Part shown: piece by piece, positions 43,179 through 44,253 of the stretch
Layout of the letters: every line of letters begins with the position of its first letter
How positions within the stretch are numbered: the first letter of the stretch is position 1
Origin: Microvirga splendida
GTDB lineage: Bacteria; Pseudomonadota; Alphaproteobacteria; Rhizobiales; Beijerinckiaceae
Direction: 5' to 3'
DNA: 44,253 bases
Assembly: GCF_016427565.1 (NCBI RefSeq)
Contig: NZ_JAELXT010000034.1
Coordinates: 1 to 44,253 of the forward strand
The notes under the pieces: generated by a model
Database searches by the model: none
What the model saw: only the letters and a program-made list of their open reading frames with translations
Told to the model about the DNA's origin: nothing
Program-made: the position numbers and the translations under genes

Positions 43179-43816
43179 TGCAGCCCTTTCAGCGCCTGAC
43201 CGCCCCGGCGTGTCCCCTGCCCTACGCCAATATCGACACCGACCAGCTGATCCCGGCCCGCTTCATGAAGCGCTCACGAGCCGAAGGCTATGGCGGCTAC
43301 CTGCTTCACGACATGCGCTTCACGAGCACCGGTACGGAGATCGCCGACTTCCCTCTCAACCGGACGCCCAGTCGCAATGCGCTGATCATCGTGGCGAGAC
43401 GCAATTTTGGGGCAGGCTCCTCACGCGAGGCCGCCGTCTACGCCCTTGTAGATTATGGAATACGTTGCGTGATCGCGCCGAGTTTCGGCGACATTTTTGC
43501 GTCCAATTCCGTCAACAACGGCCTTCTTCCTGCCAAAGTGGACGAGGGAGACGGTGAGGCGCTGATCAGGCTTCTCCAGGAAACTAATGCGGAACTGACC
43601 GTGGATCTCGAGGCGCAGACGATCTCGGCGAAAGGAAGCTCGGTTCCATTTGCCATCGATCCTGTTTGGCGGACGAAGCTTCTGAACGGCTGGGATGATA
43701 TTGATATCACCCTCAGCCAAGCCGATGCGATTGCGCGTTTCCGAGAAGAGGACTCATTGATACGCCCATGGGTGACACCGAGGATACGCGAGGGCGCTGG
43801 CCAGACTACGATGTGA
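43178..43816 (+). CDS. LeuD-like aconitase-family hydratase, small subunit
   Basis: A 212-residue swivel-domain subunit. Marks are LPYANIDTDQLIPARFMK near residue 15, LIIVARRNFGAGSSREAAVY near 72 with the substrate Arg, and IAPSFGDIFASNSVNNGLLP near 105. GAGGAG lies 8 nt before the ATG, which overlaps the LeuC-like stop by one base. It forms the active enzyme with the large subunit. The downstream stem CAGACTA...TAGTCTG at 43802-43832 spans the stop codon and might be a weak terminator, though no T-run follows. Confidence 0.9.
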   Translation: MQPFQRLTAPACPLPYANIDTDQLIPARFMKRSRAEGYGGYLLHDMRFTSTGTEIADFPLNRTPSRNALIIVARRNFGAGSSREAAVYALVDYGIRCVIAPSFGDIFASNSVNNGLLPAKVDEGDGEALIRLLQETNAELTVDLEAQTISAKGSSVPFAIDPVWRTKLLNGWDDIDITLSQADAIARFREEDSLIRPWVTPRIREGAGQTTM

Positions 43817-44253
43817 GCCTCGTTTTAGTCTGTATTGGGATGTGCATTGATCTCCGCTCTGTCGGAATCTAATCGTCATGTATTATAATTGCTTAGATGG
43901 GAGTTCTCTCTGGCATCTGACGCTATGCCTAGCCGAACTCGGTTCAAAGAACTCTCCATTCCGAAATTCATTACACCCCTGTTCACCGTCTTAGTTTCTA
44001 AACCTACCGATCAGCACTGAGCTCTGCTTATCAGTATTATGCTTGGGTGGACTGAGTCCTAAACATGCAATCCTGAAAGGCTTCTTTGGGCCAGGCAGTG
44101 AAATTCGTTCACTGACAGGAACGCCCGATGTTCCTGTCCAAAGCGGAAGTTGGCCCCCTGTCCGGAACGTGCCACCTTGTATGGTCCGGCCGTGCGTCGC
44201 AAGATGATGTTGGCAGAGTGACAAACGTGAGAGCTGCATCAATGTATTCGGCC
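43817..44253. other. Intergenic region after the LeuD-like gene, no gene recognised
   Basis: About 437 bp to the window end. The open frame at 43991-44242 (minus) has no recognisable motif and I do not accept it. The AT content is higher than in the genes. Two abutting hairpins occur near 44096-44138. Confidence 0.45.
44096..44138. repeat. Two abutting perfect hairpins
   Basis: CAGTGAA-ATTCG-TTCACTG (44096-44114) is followed at once by GACAGGAAC-GCCCGAT-GTTCCTGTC (44114-44138). The two stems share one G. They may be a REP-like element, part of a structured RNA or a protein-binding array. Symmetry is seen directly; function is unknown. Confidence 0.55.

Noticed and set aside
43991..44242. An 83-codon open frame near the right end
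   Set aside because: No motif, no convincing start site, and it runs through the two hairpins.

Overview
The window is a high-GC chromosomal segment of an alphaproteobacterium. A DUF6894 protein, animal-type haem peroxidase fused to RTX repeats, LuxR-type regulators, short tyrosine recombinases and Liv-type catabolic operons together suggest the Hyphomicrobiales, perhaps Methylobacteriaceae such as Microvirga or Methylobacterium. This placement is inferred from gene content, not from a marker gene.

Region 1 (about 180-17360) is a type I secretion island. On the minus strand lie a giant haem peroxidase with a carbohydrate-binding-like insertion and RTX repeats (6218-13357), a secretion ABC ATPase/permease (4345-6114), a second RTX protein with an N-terminal membrane segment (1958-4348, start overlapping the ABC stop by ATGA), the HlyD-type adaptor (602-1909) and a DUF6894 protein (180-485). 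No TolC-like outer-membrane gene is present. Upstream is a two-component pair (histidine kinase 14821-16239, response regulator 14178-14828) with a divergent second response regulator (16635-17360). A 12-bp palindrome, GGACCTTRGTCC, occurs upstream of the peroxidase and, as two near-identical copies in inverted orientation, between the kinase and the second regulator. It is a candidate operator tying the regulators to the secretion genes.

Region 2 (17361-23180) is an accessory stretch. It holds a dead IS5-family element (17506-18355), a truncated IS110-type transposase, a TetR regulator divergent from two overlapping membrane-protein genes (ABA4-like, then a seven-helix protein of unknown function), a class III adenylate cyclase, and about 680 bp without a recognisable gene.

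Region 3 (23180-27812) has an Lrp/AsnC regulator convergent with a three-domain fusion (kinase-like phosphotransferase, M23 peptidase-like, class III aminotransferase), then a short tyrosine recombinase.

Region 4 (28061-43816) is a catabolic locus. A 12-gene minus-strand operon runs GntR regulator, Tat-type substrate-binding protein, LivHMGF-like transporter, MmgE/PrpD, isocitrate-lyase/PEP-mutase-family lyase, HyuB, HyuA, isochorismatase-like hydrolase, FAD oxidoreductase. The last six genes are all joined by 4-nt ATGA overlaps. Divergent from it are LeuC/LeuD-like hydratase subunits. The set resembles a route that takes up an amide- or imide-type compound, opens and deamidates it, hydrates the resulting unsaturated diacid and cleaves the product with the lyase. 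The substrate cannot be read from sequence. The last 437 bp hold no gene but contain two abutting perfect hairpins.
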